From Planctomycetia bacterium (GTDB lineage Bacteria > Planctomycetota > Planctomycetia > Pirellulales > JACPPG01), in assembly GCA_016191115.1 (NCBI GenBank), contig JACPPG010000018.1, positions 1-64,000 of the forward strand: DNA of 64,000 nucleotides, in the 5' to 3' direction. Below are positions 18,064 to 29,038 of the stretch, one piece after another. How positions within the stretch are numbered: the stretch's first letter is position 1; each line of letters starts with the position of its first letter. The position numbers and the translations under genes were made by a program. Below the pieces are notes generated by a model that ran no database searches, was not told where the DNA came from, and was given only the letters and a program-made list of their open reading frames with translations.

Positions 18064-20739
18064 ATGGCGAATCAAGGGCTGCTCCCACTCGTGCTCGCGC
18101 AGGCGTGGCAACTGGCGGCGCTGGTGGTCGCGGTGATGTTCTTGTCGCGGCTGGCGGCGCGCAACAGGCCGCACCTGGCGCACGCGTTGTGGCTGGTGGT
18201 GCTGGTGAAGTGCGTGACGCCGCCCGTGTGGGGATCGCCGCTGGGCGTCTTTTCCTGGATTACGACGGCCACGGGCGCCGCGCACGGCGGGGCCAACGCT
18301 TCGGCGGCACGCGTCGATGCTCGCACGGCGGATCGCAACTGGCATGACGCGCGGGCGGCAGACTCGGCGACGATCGAGGCCCATCAGATCGGCGTCTCGC
18401 ACGGCGTGAAGGAGACGCCTGCGGAAGGCATCTTGCGTGCTGACGCCCCGTCAACAACTGCGGCCTCGGTTGTGAGCCGTGCCCGTCTCAAGGCCTTCGC
18501 GATCGCCGCGTGGCTGACGGGAATTGTCGCGGTGACGGCTGTCGCCGTCATTCGTTCGTTGTGCTGCTGGTGGCGACTGCGAACTAGCCACGACGAGCGC
18601 CGCGAGCCGCTGGAGCGGTTGGTGCGGCGCATGTCGCGGCGACTGGGGTTGCGGCGTCAGGTGCGCCTGCGGATCACCACCGGCCGCGTTGGTCCGGCGG
18701 TGATCGGGCTGGCGCGGCCGACCATCTTGCTGCCGGCCTGTGTGGTGCGCGACAAATCGGCGGCCGACCTGGAGCCGCTATTGGCGCATGAATTGATTCA
18801 CGTGCGTCGCGGCGACTTGTGGCTCAGTCTGTTGCAGGTCATCGCGCAGGCGGTGTGGTGGTTCCATCCCTTGGTGTGGTTGGCCGGCCGCATGATCGCC
18901 CGCGAGGCGGAGCGATGTTGCGACGAGGAAGTGATCGGCGAGTTGGGCTGCGAGCCGGCGCGGTACGCGCGCGGGCTGTTGGACGTGCTCGCGCTCAAGC
19001 GGACGTTGGTTGCCGTGCCGGCCCTGCCGGGCGTGCGGGCCGTGGATATTACCTCGAAACGACTGGAGCGAATCATGACGCTGGGACAAGGATGTCACCG
19101 TCGTACTCCGTGGTGGTGTTGGCTGGCGATGGGTTTGATCGCCGTGATGGCGCTGCCCGGCTCGCCCTTGGCCGTGACGGGGAGTGAGGCGCCGGAGGAG
19201 GAAAGCGACGCCGCGGTCGCCGAAGCGTCGGAGATCGAAGTCGAGGACGGCGGCGACGCCTCACAGGCGGCTACGCCCGCTGAGGCGTCCGCGGTGCGCC
19301 ACCCTGCGGAACTGCAGAAGTGGATCAGTGGTTTCAGGTACGAGGTCGGCGACCTGTTGGACGCGGTCGAAGAGTCGTTTGACATCGATCGCCCCAAGGC
19401 GCGGGACGCGCTGCGTGAGATGCTCATCGCGCGCTGCCGGCAGCCGATCGACGCGACGGGCAACCAGCAAGCGGTTGCGGCGCCCGAACCCGATCCCGCC
19501 GTGCACTGGAAGGGGGACTCGATCGTGCTGTGTCACTCCGGGCTCCGCCACCAGCGCGCCGAGCATGCCTTGCGGGAGATGCGCCGCTTTGGCTTCGAGC
19601 AAGTGCAGATCGAGATCCGTTTCCTGTCCGTGCCGGCCGCGTTCACCGATAAGCTAAGCAATCGTTGGACCACGCTACCCGGCGGCTCGTCGCGCAGTGA
19701 CGGGGCTGCCGGCCCGCACGGCGCCGAGTCGCAGGACACACGGCCGGCAGCCAACGCAAATGCGTCAGGCTACGCCAGCTTCGCGGTCGAAAAGAATCTG
19801 CCGGTGGTCCTCGACGTGCTCGACGAGGAGCGCGCCAGGAAAGTGCTCGACGTGGCGCAAAGGGACCGGCGGGCGAACGTGCTGCAAGCGCCGCGCGTTC
19901 GCACTACTAACGGTCAATCCGCCACCGTCCTGGATACGACGCAGACGCCCTTCGTGGTCGGCATCCAGGACGGCCAGCCGCAGATTCGCATTGTGACCGA
20001 GGGGACCGTGGTGCGTGCGCGGCCGATCCTGCGCGATGACAAGGTGCGGCTGGACTTCGAGATCCTCATGTCGAGCATCGGCAACGTCGAGGAAGTTAAC
20101 GTGCGCACGGATCGCGACGCGAAACCGGTGAAAGTGCAGGTCCCGGAAGTGGCCCGATCGCAAATCGCCTCTTCGATCGAGTTGCCCCTGGGCCAGACGC
20201 TCCTGGTGGGCGGCTTGAAAAACGTCAATGCCAAGGAGGACAACACATCGATCGCCGTCACGCTTCGCGCGACGAAGGTGCCTGCGCAAGAGCGGGTCTA
20301 CCCGCTACGCCGGCACGATGCGGTCGAAGCCGGCGGCGCGCTGGGGCCGGCGCCTGCTTTCGCCGCGCCGGATGCCGCTCGCGACGCGACGTCGAAGCGA
20401 GACAAGAAACGGCGCCTTGGGGGCGACAGGGATCTGCCGTACACGGTCACCTATGCCGCTTTCGATCTGGTGGCAGTGCGGCGCTCGACCGAGGCCGCCG
20501 GCGATGCGACGCCCAATTTCGCGCCGTTGGTGAAGCTCATCACCTCCACGGTGCGGCCTGATTCGTGGACGGAAACGGGGGGATCCTGCACTGTGCGACC
20601 CTTTCCGAAGAACTTGAGCCTCGTCATCACGCAAACCGGCGAGGGCCACAAGCAAATCGACGTCCTGTTCGAGCAACTGCGTTCGCAACAAAACGTCCGC
20701 GTCGAGACATTCGAAGGCCGGGATCGCGCACCTGATTGA
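18064..20739 (+). CDS. M56 (BlaR1-like) membrane metallopeptidase fused to a secretin-like domain
   Basis: Start ATG 18064 (MANQGLLPLVLAQAW) gives 891 residues. Three membrane helices and an M56 gluzincin domain come first, with zinc motif HELIHVRRGD at about 241 and EAERCCDEEV as the downstream glutamate region. A fourth helix lies near 360-380. Instead of a penicillin sensor, the extracytoplasmic part (about 380-890) carries a secretin-like beta domain (VQIEIRFLSVP, RANVLQAPRVRTTNGQSATV, PLGQTLLVGGLKN). It ends with the PDSWTETGG...VITQT repeat also seen in the protein at 183-1799. It probably senses an envelope signal and controls the BlaI-like repressor. Confidence 0.88.
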   Translation: MANQGLLPLVLAQAWQLAALVVAVMFLSRLAARNRPHLAHALWLVVLVKCVTPPVWGSPLGVFSWITTATGAAHGGANASAARVDARTADRNWHDARAADSATIEAHQIGVSHGVKETPAEGILRADAPSTTAASVVSRARLKAFAIAAWLTGIVAVTAVAVIRSLCCWWRLRTSHDERREPLERLVRRMSRRLGLRRQVRLRITTGRVGPAVIGLARPTILLPACVVRDKSAADLEPLLAHELIHVRRGDLWLSLLQVIAQAVWWFHPLVWLAGRMIAREAERCCDEEVIGELGCEPARYARGLLDVLALKRTLVAVPALPGVRAVDITSKRLERIMTLGQGCHRRTPWWCWLAMGLIAVMALPGSPLAVTGSEAPEEESDAAVAEASEIEVEDGGDASQAATPAEASAVRHPAELQKWISGFRYEVGDLLDAVEESFDIDRPKARDALREMLIARCRQPIDATGNQQAVAAPEPDPAVHWKGDSIVLCHSGLRHQRAEHALREMRRFGFEQVQIEIRFLSVPAAFTDKLSNRWTTLPGGSSRSDGAAGPHGAESQDTRPAANANASGYASFAVEKNLPVVLDVLDEERARKVLDVAQRDRRANVLQAPRVRTTNGQSATVLDTTQTPFVVGIQDGQPQIRIVTEGTVVRARPILRDDKVRLDFEILMSSIGNVEEVNVRTDRDAKPVKVQVPEVARSQIASSIELPLGQTLLVGGLKNVNAKEDNTSIAVTLRATKVPAQERVYPLRRHDAVEAGGALGPAPAFAAPDAARDATSKRDKKRRLGGDRDLPYTVTYAAFDLVAVRRSTEAAGDATPNFAPLVKLITSTVRPDSWTETGGSCTVRPFPKNLSLVITQTGEGHKQIDVLFEQLRSQQNVRVETFEGRDRAPD

Positions 20740-20931
20740 ATCGACATGGTCCCGCGCCAGCGGCTGGTCAAGAAACGCCCACAGTGGCCAAACTGGGCAC
20801 AGCAAAAAGCGTGGAGCCGCCGAGGGCGGGGCTGACACTCCCGGCGGCCCCACATACGAAACCTTGGACGCCCCACAGTCCAGCATTCCTCATGCCGAGG
20901 AAAGCCGGATCGACCGGCCATCGAGCAAAGC

Positions 20932-21597
20932 TCACTCCGGGCGACGATCGGGAGGAATGCTCGAATCGGATCGCGGCGGCTCGGGCGCTCGTCGATCGCG
21001 CGGCGGTGCGGCCTCGCGCGGCGGCGCATCTTCACGTGGATCAGCCGCGCGCGGCAGCGCTTCCCGCGCAGGCGCCGGCTCACGCGCCGGCACCGCGTCG
21101 CGAACGCCAGCCGGGGCGGGCTGGACCGGCGCTGCTTCGCGAACACCGGGTTGCACCTTTGGCGCCGCCGGCTGGACCGGAATGGCCGGCGGGCCGGGTA
21201 CGAAGGGCGTCATCGGTCGATAAGCGCGATAGCGGCGATTGGAGCCGCCGTCGTAGTAGCCGCGATAGCCAGTCGTGTAACGCGGCTGCTGCGGAACAAC
21301 GTACGCGGCGGGGTCGTAGGCGGTCCAGGTATTGTTGTTGTAGTACATCCACGTTTCTTGAGGCATGTAGTACCACCACTGGTTATTGTGCCGCACGTAG
21401 CGCCAGGCGTTGGGATTCGCCCGCCACGCGTCGCGCCGGTCCTCACGGCGCTCGATGCGCTGCTCAACGCCAGGGGCGCCGGCGGCATTCGCGGCGGCTC
21501 CGGCGGCCCGCCGCGCCGGACCGACGACTTGCGCATAAGCATGGCTGGCCGTCACGACAACGGCGCCGACAACAACGAGACTAAGAAGGTTTCGCAT
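20932..21597 (-). CDS. Secreted tryptophan/tyrosine-rich hypothetical protein
   Basis: The 221-residue product has a signal peptide (MRNLLSLVVVGAVVVTASHAYA). A short aromatic segment follows (NPNAWRYVRHNNQWWYYMPQETWMYY), then a long disordered Pro/Ala/Arg/Glu tail. No catalytic residues are recognisable. Similar W/Y-rich short exported proteins are frequent in planctomycetes; function unknown. Confidence 0.75.
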   Translation of the reverse strand: MRNLLSLVVVGAVVVTASHAYAQVVGPARRAAGAAANAAGAPGVEQRIERREDRRDAWRANPNAWRYVRHNNQWWYYMPQETWMYYNNNTWTAYDPAAYVVPQQPRYTTGYRGYYDGGSNRRYRAYRPMTPFVPGPPAIPVQPAAPKVQPGVREAAPVQPAPAGVRDAVPAREPAPAREALPRAADPREDAPPREAAPPRDRRAPEPPRSDSSIPPDRRPE

Positions 21598-21944
21598 GAC
21601 GAGGTTCTCCGTAAAGAGTTATGCCCCGGCAGGGTCCGAATCAGACCGCAGAGGGTATGCACATGGGGTGCCGTCGGCGCGCGAAGTCGAGGCTTCAATG
21701 ACCTTTCGACGCCGGAGCTGAAAAATGCCGCCTGCTAGCGGGTTCGCCTGGCGTCCCAATGACCAACCGGGCGACACCGCGGCCACGCGGGCAGCCACGC
21801 GCCAAAGAGAGCTGTTCGCGCGCCCGGGCGCGCCGCCGATCACGCGCGTAGCGCCCGGCCACGGTGGCCCAGTTTCAGGATGGCTCAGCGAACGGCGCGA
21901 TGCCCGACGGTGCATCCGGTGAGCGACAGATGGCAGCAGGGCCG
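21598..21944. other. Intergenic region before the 149-bp repeat
   Basis: No gene is supported. GTGAGCGA occurs at 21919-21926 and again immediately beyond the repeat at 22093-22100; this might be a chance match or part of an insertion footprint. Confidence 0.4.
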
Positions 21945-22093
21945 TTCACAGATTTAAGCTTGCCGGCGGCGCACCGGCGGGAAAGTGGGACAGGCACCGA
22001 GACGCAACGTTCATCTGAAAGGACTTGCGCTGTTTATGCTCGGAGCCAGTCCCATTTTCCCGCCTCGCCATTTTGAAAAACAGAATGGCCCTG
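21945..22093 (+). mobile_element. 149-bp hairpin-forming MITE/REP-like element, copy A
   Basis: These 149 bp recur in reverse orientation at 53320-53468 with 3 mismatches (98% identity). Arms at 21977-22001 and 22039-22063 are inverted repeats of one another (22 of 25 match), separated by a 37-nt loop, so a single strand would fold into a long hairpin. The element has no transposase of its own, but a frame is open through it. It removes the 5' end of the DUF1501 gene. Confidence 0.85.
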
Positions 22094-23505
22094 TGAGCGA
22101 ACTGCTGCGCGTCGGCGGGTCGAGCGTGTTCGGCGTGACCCTGGCGAACATCCTGCGATGGGGCGAGGCTCGCGGGGCCGAAACGGCCGCGGGCGGGCCC
22201 GGCTGGGGACGAGCCAAAAGCGTGATCCTCCTCTACTTGCAGGGCGGGCCCAGCCACCTCGATCTTTGGGACCCCAAGCCCACGCTCCCCGACGCCATGC
22301 GAAGCGCCTTCGCACCGATCGACACCCAGGTGCCGGGCATTCAGCTCATGGATGTCATGCCAAAGCTGGCCGCGGTCGCCGATCGCCTCACGCTCATCCG
22401 CTCGATGAGCTACACGCCGATCGGGCTTTTGAATCACACGGCCGCCATGTACCAGATGCTCACCGGCTACACGGCCGACAAGGTGAGCCCCTCCGGCCAG
22501 CTCGAGCCGCCCAGCCCGAAGGATTTCCCCAACGTCGGGTCGAACGTGGTGCGACTGTTGCCGCCCGCAGTGCCCATGTTGCCGTTTGTGATGTTGCCGC
22601 GACCCCTGCAAGAGAGCAACGTGATCGGCAAGGCGGGCACGGCCGGTTTCCTGGGCCGGGCCTACGATCCGTACTACTTGTACCCCGCCGGCAACGACGG
22701 CGAGATGGACAAGCTCGACCGGGTGAAGGCCGACGACCTGCAGTTGCGGCCCGAAGTCTCTCCATCGCGGCTGGGGCGTCGTGCGCGGCTGCGCGAACTG
22801 ATCGACGACGGCATGCCGGCGGTGAAAAACGCGACCGCGCGCTACGATCTGGACGCGTATTACGACAAGGCGCTCGAACTGGTGCTGTCCGGCCGCGCGC
22901 GGGAGGCGTTCGATCTGCGCACGGAGACCGCCGCGCTGCGCGACCGGTACGGCCGCAACACGTTCGGTCAGAGCTGCCTGTTGGCGCGGCGGCTGATCGA
23001 GGCCGGCACGCGATTCGTCGAAGTGAACTGGCCCTCGGTTGCCAACTCGGGCGATCCACATCGCTGGGACCACCACACGGACCTTTCCAAGCAGATTCGC
23101 AGCCACGCCGGGCCGATGCTCGACGCCGGACTGTCGACCCTCATCGCCGATCTCGACGATCGCGGCCTTTTGGCCGAGACGCTGGTCGTCGCGGTGGGCG
23201 AGTTCGGGCGCAGCCCCAAGCGGGGCGTCAACACGTCGGGCAACGGCAGCTCGGACGACGGCCGCGACCATTGGCCCTACTGCTACACGGCTTGCGTGGC
23301 GGGCGCCGGCGTACGGCGCGGCTTTGTCTACGGCCGCTCGGATGGGACCGGCTCGGCCCCGCTCTCCGATCCGGTGCAGCCGGGCGATTTATTGGCGACG
23401 ATCTATCACTCGCTCGGGATCGACCCGGCGACAATCGTCTACAACCATCTGAACCAGCCGCGCGAGCTGGTCAAAGGCCAGGCCATCACCGGCTTGATGG
23501 TGTGA
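21985..23505 (+). CDS. DUF1501 family protein, 5' end replaced by a repeat element
   Basis: The conserved part begins at about 22093 (a GTG) with [21 protein letters not shown]. It continues through the sulfatase-like DUF1501 fold: [85 protein letters not shown]. Family members usually start with a twin-arginine export signal just before LRVGG. Here that signal is missing, and the upstream codons are read from the inserted 149-bp element. The remaining product may be made from 21985 or 22093 but would lack the export signal, so function is doubtful. Confidence 0.85.
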   Translation: MGQAPRRNVHLKGLALFMLGASPIFPPRHFEKQNGPVSELLRVGGSSVFGVTLANILRWGEARGAETAAGGPGWGRAKSVILLYLQGGPSHLDLWDPKPTLPDAMRSAFAPIDTQVPGIQLMDVMPKLAAVADRLTLIRSMSYTPIGLLNHTAAMYQMLTGYTADKVSPSGQLEPPSPKDFPNVGSNVVRLLPPAVPMLPFVMLPRPLQESNVIGKAGTAGFLGRAYDPYYLYPAGNDGEMDKLDRVKADDLQLRPEVSPSRLGRRARLRELIDDGMPAVKNATARYDLDAYYDKALELVLSGRAREAFDLRTETAALRDRYGRNTFGQSCLLARRLIEAGTRFVEVNWPSVANSGDPHRWDHHTDLSKQIRSHAGPMLDAGLSTLIADLDDRGLLAETLVVAVGEFGRSPKRGVNTSGNGSSDDGRDHWPYCYTACVAGAGVRRGFVYGRSDGTGSAPLSDPVQPGDLLATIYHSLGIDPATIVYNHLNQPRELVKGQAITGLMV

Positions 23506-23679
23506 GGTGCTCGGGTCGGGTGGTCCCCGCCGCGGAGACATCCGTTTTTTTCCGTGGACGCTTGCGGGCCGGCTATCGAGGCCTCACACTGAACGCCTGT
23601 GCGTCGGTCGTTTTGAGGCGACCCACGTCAGGGCCGGCGCGAACATTCACGCGCTCGCTTCATCCACAGGGGTCGGCAC

Positions 23680-26600
23680 ATGCGGGGCTGCATGGCGGCT
23701 TTGAGCTTGGCGCTTTGCGCGATCGTGGCCACGAGCGCGATGGCGCAAACGGATCCCGCTCCCCCGGCCGAGTCGCCGCCACTAAAGAAGCCGTCCGCGC
23801 CGCTATCTGATGGCGAGCGGCAAGAGATGGCGGCCCGCGCGAAGACGCTGTGGAACGAAAGCCTCGAGCTCATGAAGGAGCAGAAGCGGGACGAGGCCGC
23901 GGCCCGGCTCGAAGAATTGTTGCCCTTGGTGCGGCGGATGCTTGGTGACGACGACCCGCAGGTCGTCAACGCGCTTTTGTGCGTCGCGGGCCTGGAAGAG
24001 ACGCGCGGCAACTGGGACGCAGCGCGCAAGGCCCGGGGCGAGATTCTCGATATCAGGACCCGCGTGCTGGGCAAGGATCATTGGCAAGCCGTCGACGCGC
24101 GGCTGCAGTTGGCCGACTGCGAGCTGTTGACCGGGTTGAGCGACGAAAAGCGCACTAGTTGGGCGGCAGCCGGCCAATTACTCGCCGAAGCGAAGGCACT
24201 GCGCGAAAAGGCGAAGCTCTCTGACTCCCTCATGGCCGCCGCCCAGTCGGCCAATCTCTATGCCGGCATGGGAGGAAAGGAGCATTGGCTGGCGATGAAG
24301 GGCCTCGCTTACGCCGGCTACGTGCTCACACTGATGCGACAATACGACAAGGCGCTCGACTTGCTCAAGCGGTGCGCGGAGACGAACGAAAAGATTCTCG
24401 GACTGGAACACCCGACGACCGCCGACAACCTGAACAAGATCTCCGACGTCTACTTTCTCAAGGGGGGACTACAAGACGTCGATCGACCTGGAAAAGCGTG
24501 CCTTGGCGATCTACGAAAAAACGCTCGGCCCGGACAGCGTGGAAGCGGCCCAGGACCTCCACAACCTCGCCACGCAGTACAGCACTTTGGGAGACGTGCA
24601 AACGGCCCTGTCCTACTGCGAAAGGGCGCTGGCGATTCGCGAGAAAGCACTGGGGCCCGAGCATCGCCACACGGCGATCACGCTCGACACGCTGGCGGGC
24701 ATTCGCAGTGACCAAGGGAATTACGAGGAAGCCAGGTCGCTCTACGAGCGGGCGCTAGCGGTGTTCGAAAAGACGGTGGGACCGCAAAACTATCAGACCG
24801 CGCAGAGCCTTCTCAACGTCGCAAAGCTAACGGCGGCGTTTGGCGAATATGCGAAGGCGCTACAATTGTATCAGCGGTCGCTGGCGATTCACGAGAACGT
24901 GCTCGGCCCGGAGCACCCGAACACGGCGCATGCCCTGGTGGCGGTGGGGACATTCTACAGAAGTCAGGGCGACTATGAGTCGGCCCTCCCGCTCTACCAG
25001 AGGGCGCTCGCGATCCACGAGAAGGTGCTCGGCGAGGACAGCCACTACACCGCGACGAGCCTCGATGCTCTGGCCGGCCTGTACTGCGAGCAGGGCGATT
25101 TCCGGGCGGCTTTGCCTCTCTCGCTCCGCGCACTGCGAATCTTCGAGAAAGTCGACGGGGCGGAGCATCGGCAAACAGCCGATTGCCTAGCGCAGTTGGC
25201 GCGGATTAGCAAGGCGCAAGGCAACACGGCGTCGGCCGTACGCCTCTACAAACGAGCGCTTTCGATCGATGAGAAGTTGTTGGGGAGGAACAATCCCACC
25301 ACCGCGGCCACGCTCGCCAAGCTGGCGGAAGTCCATCACGATTCCGACGACTACGCCGCCGCGTTGCCCCTGTTGCAACTCGCCATGAAGATTGCCCCCA
25401 ACGGGGAAACGGCTAGCAAGCTGGCACGCTGCTATCAGGCGCAAGGCAACTACTGGTCCGCGCTGCCACTAGCGCAACGGGCGCTGGCCGAAAGCCGCCG
25501 CCATTTGGACGAGGTGGCGTTCGCGCAATCGGAGCGGCAGCAGTTGAATTCTCAGCGCCTGTTCCGCGTGCGGCTGGACACGTTTCTTTCCACGGCGGCC
25601 ATGTCCTCGCTCGAGGCCGACCTGGTCTACGACCCCGTTCTTGCATGGAAGGGCGCCACGTTCGCCCGGCAACGTTGGATGCGCGCCATGCGACACGCCC
25701 AGCGCGACGACCCGGCCACGAGCCAGTTGTACGCGCAGATCGAGTCCAAATCGCGCCTGTTGGCCAACGCCACGAGCGCCACGCCGTCGCAGGAGCAACT
25801 TGCGGTGCATCGCGACGGCCTGGAACGGCTGGCAGGTGAAATCGAATCGCTGCAGCAGCAACTAGCCGTCTCCAGCAACGAGTTCCGCGGTACGCGCGAC
25901 GCAGCCCGCGTCACCGCGGCGGACCTGAAGCGCGTGCTCCCCGAGGGCGTCGCGTTGGTCGACCTCGTGGAGTACGACCACTACGGCCCCTTGAACGAAA
26001 AGGACAAGAAGGCGTCGATGCACCGGCGGCTGATGGGCTTTGTCGTCCGTGCCGACCGCGAAATCAAGCGGCTCGACCTGGGGCCAGCCGACCGGCTTTA
26101 TCCGACGGTGACGACATGGCGCGTCGCGAACCTTCACTTTGAGATCTTCCTCGATGAGGTGGAGCCGGCCAAGAAGCTCGTCGCGGCGTGGCGAAAAACG
26201 CACGGCGCGGCGGCCCTCCCGGAAAGCAAGCTGCGCGAGTGGGTGTGGGACAAGCTTGCCCCGCACCTCGATGGCTGCAACACGGTCCTGGTCTCGCCCG
26301 ACGGCGCCTTGTCACGGTTTCCTTGGGCCGCCCTGCCAGGCAAAAAACCCGGACACTACCTGATTGAGGAGCTGGCGCTGGCCGTGATTCCCGTGCCGCA
26401 GCTTTTGCCGGAACTTCTGGCGGAGCCGCGGGCGGGCGGGCCGCGATCGCCCGCGCTTTTGGTCGTGGGGGACGTTGATTTCACAGCGGACCCAGGCCGG
26501 CCGGAGGTGCCAGCGGAGGATGGGCCCGACCAGCCGCCACCCGATCAGCCTCTGCGTCACGTCGCTCCTCTTCCCGGAACCAAGTTGGAGGCGCTGACAA

Positions 26601-27232
26601 TCGGCAATCTTTTCAAGAAGACAACTCCCGAAGGCAAGCTGAAGAACCTCCGCGGCAAGGAGCCGACCGAGCAAGCGGTGCGCGATGTCGCGCCCCACTC
26701 CACCTACGTGCACCTGGCGACACACGGTTACTTCGACCGGCGCGCCGTGGAAACGGCCACCCGGCGCATCAACCCGGATCTGCTGTGCGGCGTCACCCTT
26801 GTCGGCGCGGGGCACGCCGTCGAGGCCGGCAAGGACGACGGCTTACTCACGGCCCTGGAGGTCAAGGCATTGGACCTCGAGCAAGTCGACCTGGTGACCC
26901 TCTCCGCCTGCCAGACGGCCCTGGGGGTTCAAATGGGAGCCGAGGGCGTGCTTTCACTGCAGCGGGCATTCCAGGTGGCCGGGGTGCGGACGACCGTGAC
27001 GACGCTGTGGAGCGTTTCCACCGACGCCACAAGCACGTTAATGGTTGACTTCTATGACAACCTTTGGCGGAAGAAGCTGCCGCGCGTCGAGGCCCTGCGG
27101 CAGGCACAACTGAAAATGCTCCGCGACGGACCGAAGCTTCGCATCAAGGGGTTCGAGAAGCTTGTCGACCCCAAAAAGCCGATGCCGCCCTTCTTCTGGG
27201 CCGGCTTCATCCTGTCCGGGGACTGGCGGTAG
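23680..27232 (+). pseudogene. Extracytoplasmic TPR-CHAT protein, split by a frameshift in a G6 run
   Basis: The first frame (23680 to the shift) has a signal peptide (MRGCMAALSLALCAIVATSAMAQ) and TPR-like helices. The second frame (to 27232) continues with tetratricopeptide repeats of the 42-residue kinesin-light-chain style (ALAIREKALGPEH-TA). It ends in a CHAT caspase-like domain with the catalytic pair in YVHLATHGYFD (His) and LVTLSACQTALG (Cys). Reading with five instead of six G at 24462-24467 joins the frames seamlessly (LKGDYKTSIDLEKRALAIYE) into about 1,184 residues. This may be a true frameshift, a sequencing error in the homopolymer, or ribosomal slippage. A trypsin-like protease gene follows. 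Confidence 0.85.
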
Positions 27233-27417
27233 GGGCGGGCGTACTCGCCTTCCCTTTTGCAACGGACTGAACTGTGCTCGGTAGCCCGACGGCTGGCCGG
27301 CCGCTTGGTTGCAGGTGCACTGTCGACCGTCCAGAATGGAGACGCGGAGCCGCGCCTCGAGGCTCGCGGCTCGCCCGATCGTCGGAAGGTCTCTCGAGCC
27401 TGGAGAACCGCGAACGT

Positions 27418-28977
27418 ATGACGCAAATGAACCCCTCGGAACAGAACCAACTTCAAACGGCGCGGCCAAGTCAGCGGCCAGGTCTTTTCGGCCGGCTCGC
27501 CGCGTTCGCGGCCCTCCATTGCCTGGCCCTGGCCCCGGCCGCCGCCTGGGCCGGGCAGGACTCGGTTCGCCCCTCGGTGGTCAAGATTCATACGACTTCT
27601 CGGTTGCCCGATTTCCTGCGCCCGTGGACAAAGGCCGCGCCGCGCGACATGTCGGGCACGGGCTTTGTGATCGACGGCAAGCGGATCGTGACCAACGCCC
27701 ACGTGGTCGCGTATCCCAGCCAGATCTACGTGCAGGGTTATCAGTCGTCGGAGAAGTTTCCTGCCAAGGTCGCGGCCATTTCGGCGGCGATGGACCTGGC
27801 CGTTTTGACGGTCGAGGACGAGACGTTCTTCGCCGACCGGCCGGCACTGGCGCTCGACGATGGGCTGCCGCGCGTCAAGGCATCGGTCAACGTGTACGGC
27901 TACCCGATCGGCGGCGATCAGATATCAGTGACCGAGGGGATCGCCTCGCGCGTCGAGTACACGACCTACTATCTCGACGCGTCGGGGCTGCGCATCCAGA
28001 TCGACGCAGCCCTCAATCCCGGCAACAGCGGCGGCCCGGCGGTCTCTGACGGAAAGGTGATCGGCGTGGCGTTCAGCGGATTGGCCAAGGCCGAGAACAT
28101 CGGCTATTTGATTCCGGCCGAGGAGCTGCGGACGTTTCTCGACGACCTGAAAGACGGCCACTACGACGGCAAGCCGCGGCTGTGGGACGAGTTCCAAACG
28201 ACCGAGAACGACACTTTGCGCTCGTGGTTGAAGATTCCCAAGGACGTGGGCGGGTGCATGGTGACGAAGCTGGCGACCGGCAGCGGACAGAGCGTGCTGT
28301 CGGAGAGCGACGTCGTCACGCACGTCGGCCCCCACGCCCTGGACCGCAGCGGCAACGTGCGGTTGGGCGACGATCTGCAAGTGATGTTCGCGTATTACGT
28401 GCCCAAGCTGGCGCACGACGGCGTGGTGCCGCTGTCGATCATCCGCGGCGGTCAGCCGATGCAAGTGGACGTGCCGGTGGCGGCGCAGCGGAAGTACGTG
28501 CTGCCGCATCTCGACGGCGCGTACCCCAGCTATTTCATCCTGGGGCCGATGGTATTCTCGACGGCGAGCGCCGAATTGGCCCGTGGGCTGCACGCCGACG
28601 CGCGGTGGTTCAACTTTCTGACCGAAAAGAAGAACCCGCTGGCGATGCGCGCGAGCGACCAGCCGGCGTTCGACGGCGAGGAGCTGGTGATCGTTCCGTC
28701 GCAGTTCTTCTCGCACCGGCTCACCAAGGGGTACGACTCGCCGACGCTGCAAGTGATCCAGGAACTCAACGGCGTGCCGATCAAGAACCTCGCGCACTTA
28801 GTCGAGATGCTCCGCGACAGCAAGGACGAGTTTCTGCGGTTCAAATTCGCGGGCACCGGCGTCGAGGAGCTCGTCTTCCGCCGCCAGGAGCTGTTGGACG
28901 CCACGGAGGACATCCTCACGGACAACGGCATCCGCAAGCAATGCTCCGACGAGCTTGAGTCGGTGTGGAAGAAGTGA
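27418..28977 (+). CDS. Trypsin-like (S1C/HtrA-type) serine protease, exported
   Basis: The start at 27418 (MTQMNPSEQNQ) precedes an export signal (FAALHCLALAPAAAWA). The protease domain shows the catalytic triad: His in TNAHVVAYP, Asp in SAAMDLAVLTVED and Ser in NPGNSGGPAV. The C-terminal half contains PDZ-like regions (about 290-400 and 440-519), ending with no anchor. Length is 519 residues. It lies 185 bp downstream of the TPR-CHAT gene on the same strand, so co-regulation is possible. The family acts in periplasmic protein quality control or regulated cleavage. Confidence 0.9.
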   Translation: MTQMNPSEQNQLQTARPSQRPGLFGRLAAFAALHCLALAPAAAWAGQDSVRPSVVKIHTTSRLPDFLRPWTKAAPRDMSGTGFVIDGKRIVTNAHVVAYPSQIYVQGYQSSEKFPAKVAAISAAMDLAVLTVEDETFFADRPALALDDGLPRVKASVNVYGYPIGGDQISVTEGIASRVEYTTYYLDASGLRIQIDAALNPGNSGGPAVSDGKVIGVAFSGLAKAENIGYLIPAEELRTFLDDLKDGHYDGKPRLWDEFQTTENDTLRSWLKIPKDVGGCMVTKLATGSGQSVLSESDVVTHVGPHALDRSGNVRLGDDLQVMFAYYVPKLAHDGVVPLSIIRGGQPMQVDVPVAAQRKYVLPHLDGAYPSYFILGPMVFSTASAELARGLHADARWFNFLTEKKNPLAMRASDQPAFDGEELVIVPSQFFSHRLTKGYDSPTLQVIQELNGVPIKNLAHLVEMLRDSKDEFLRFKFAGTGVEELVFRRQELLDATEDILTDNGIRKQCSDELESVWKK

Positions 28978-29038
28978 GCGGGCGGTGTTCCGAATAGCCT
29001 CGGCCCAGCGGAGCCGTTCGCGCGGTTGGTGGCGCGAT

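Noticed and set aside
21946..23271. 441-codon minus-strand frame over the DUF1501 gene
   Set aside because: It is a shadow of the DUF1501 gene; the shared end reflects the 149-bp repeat.
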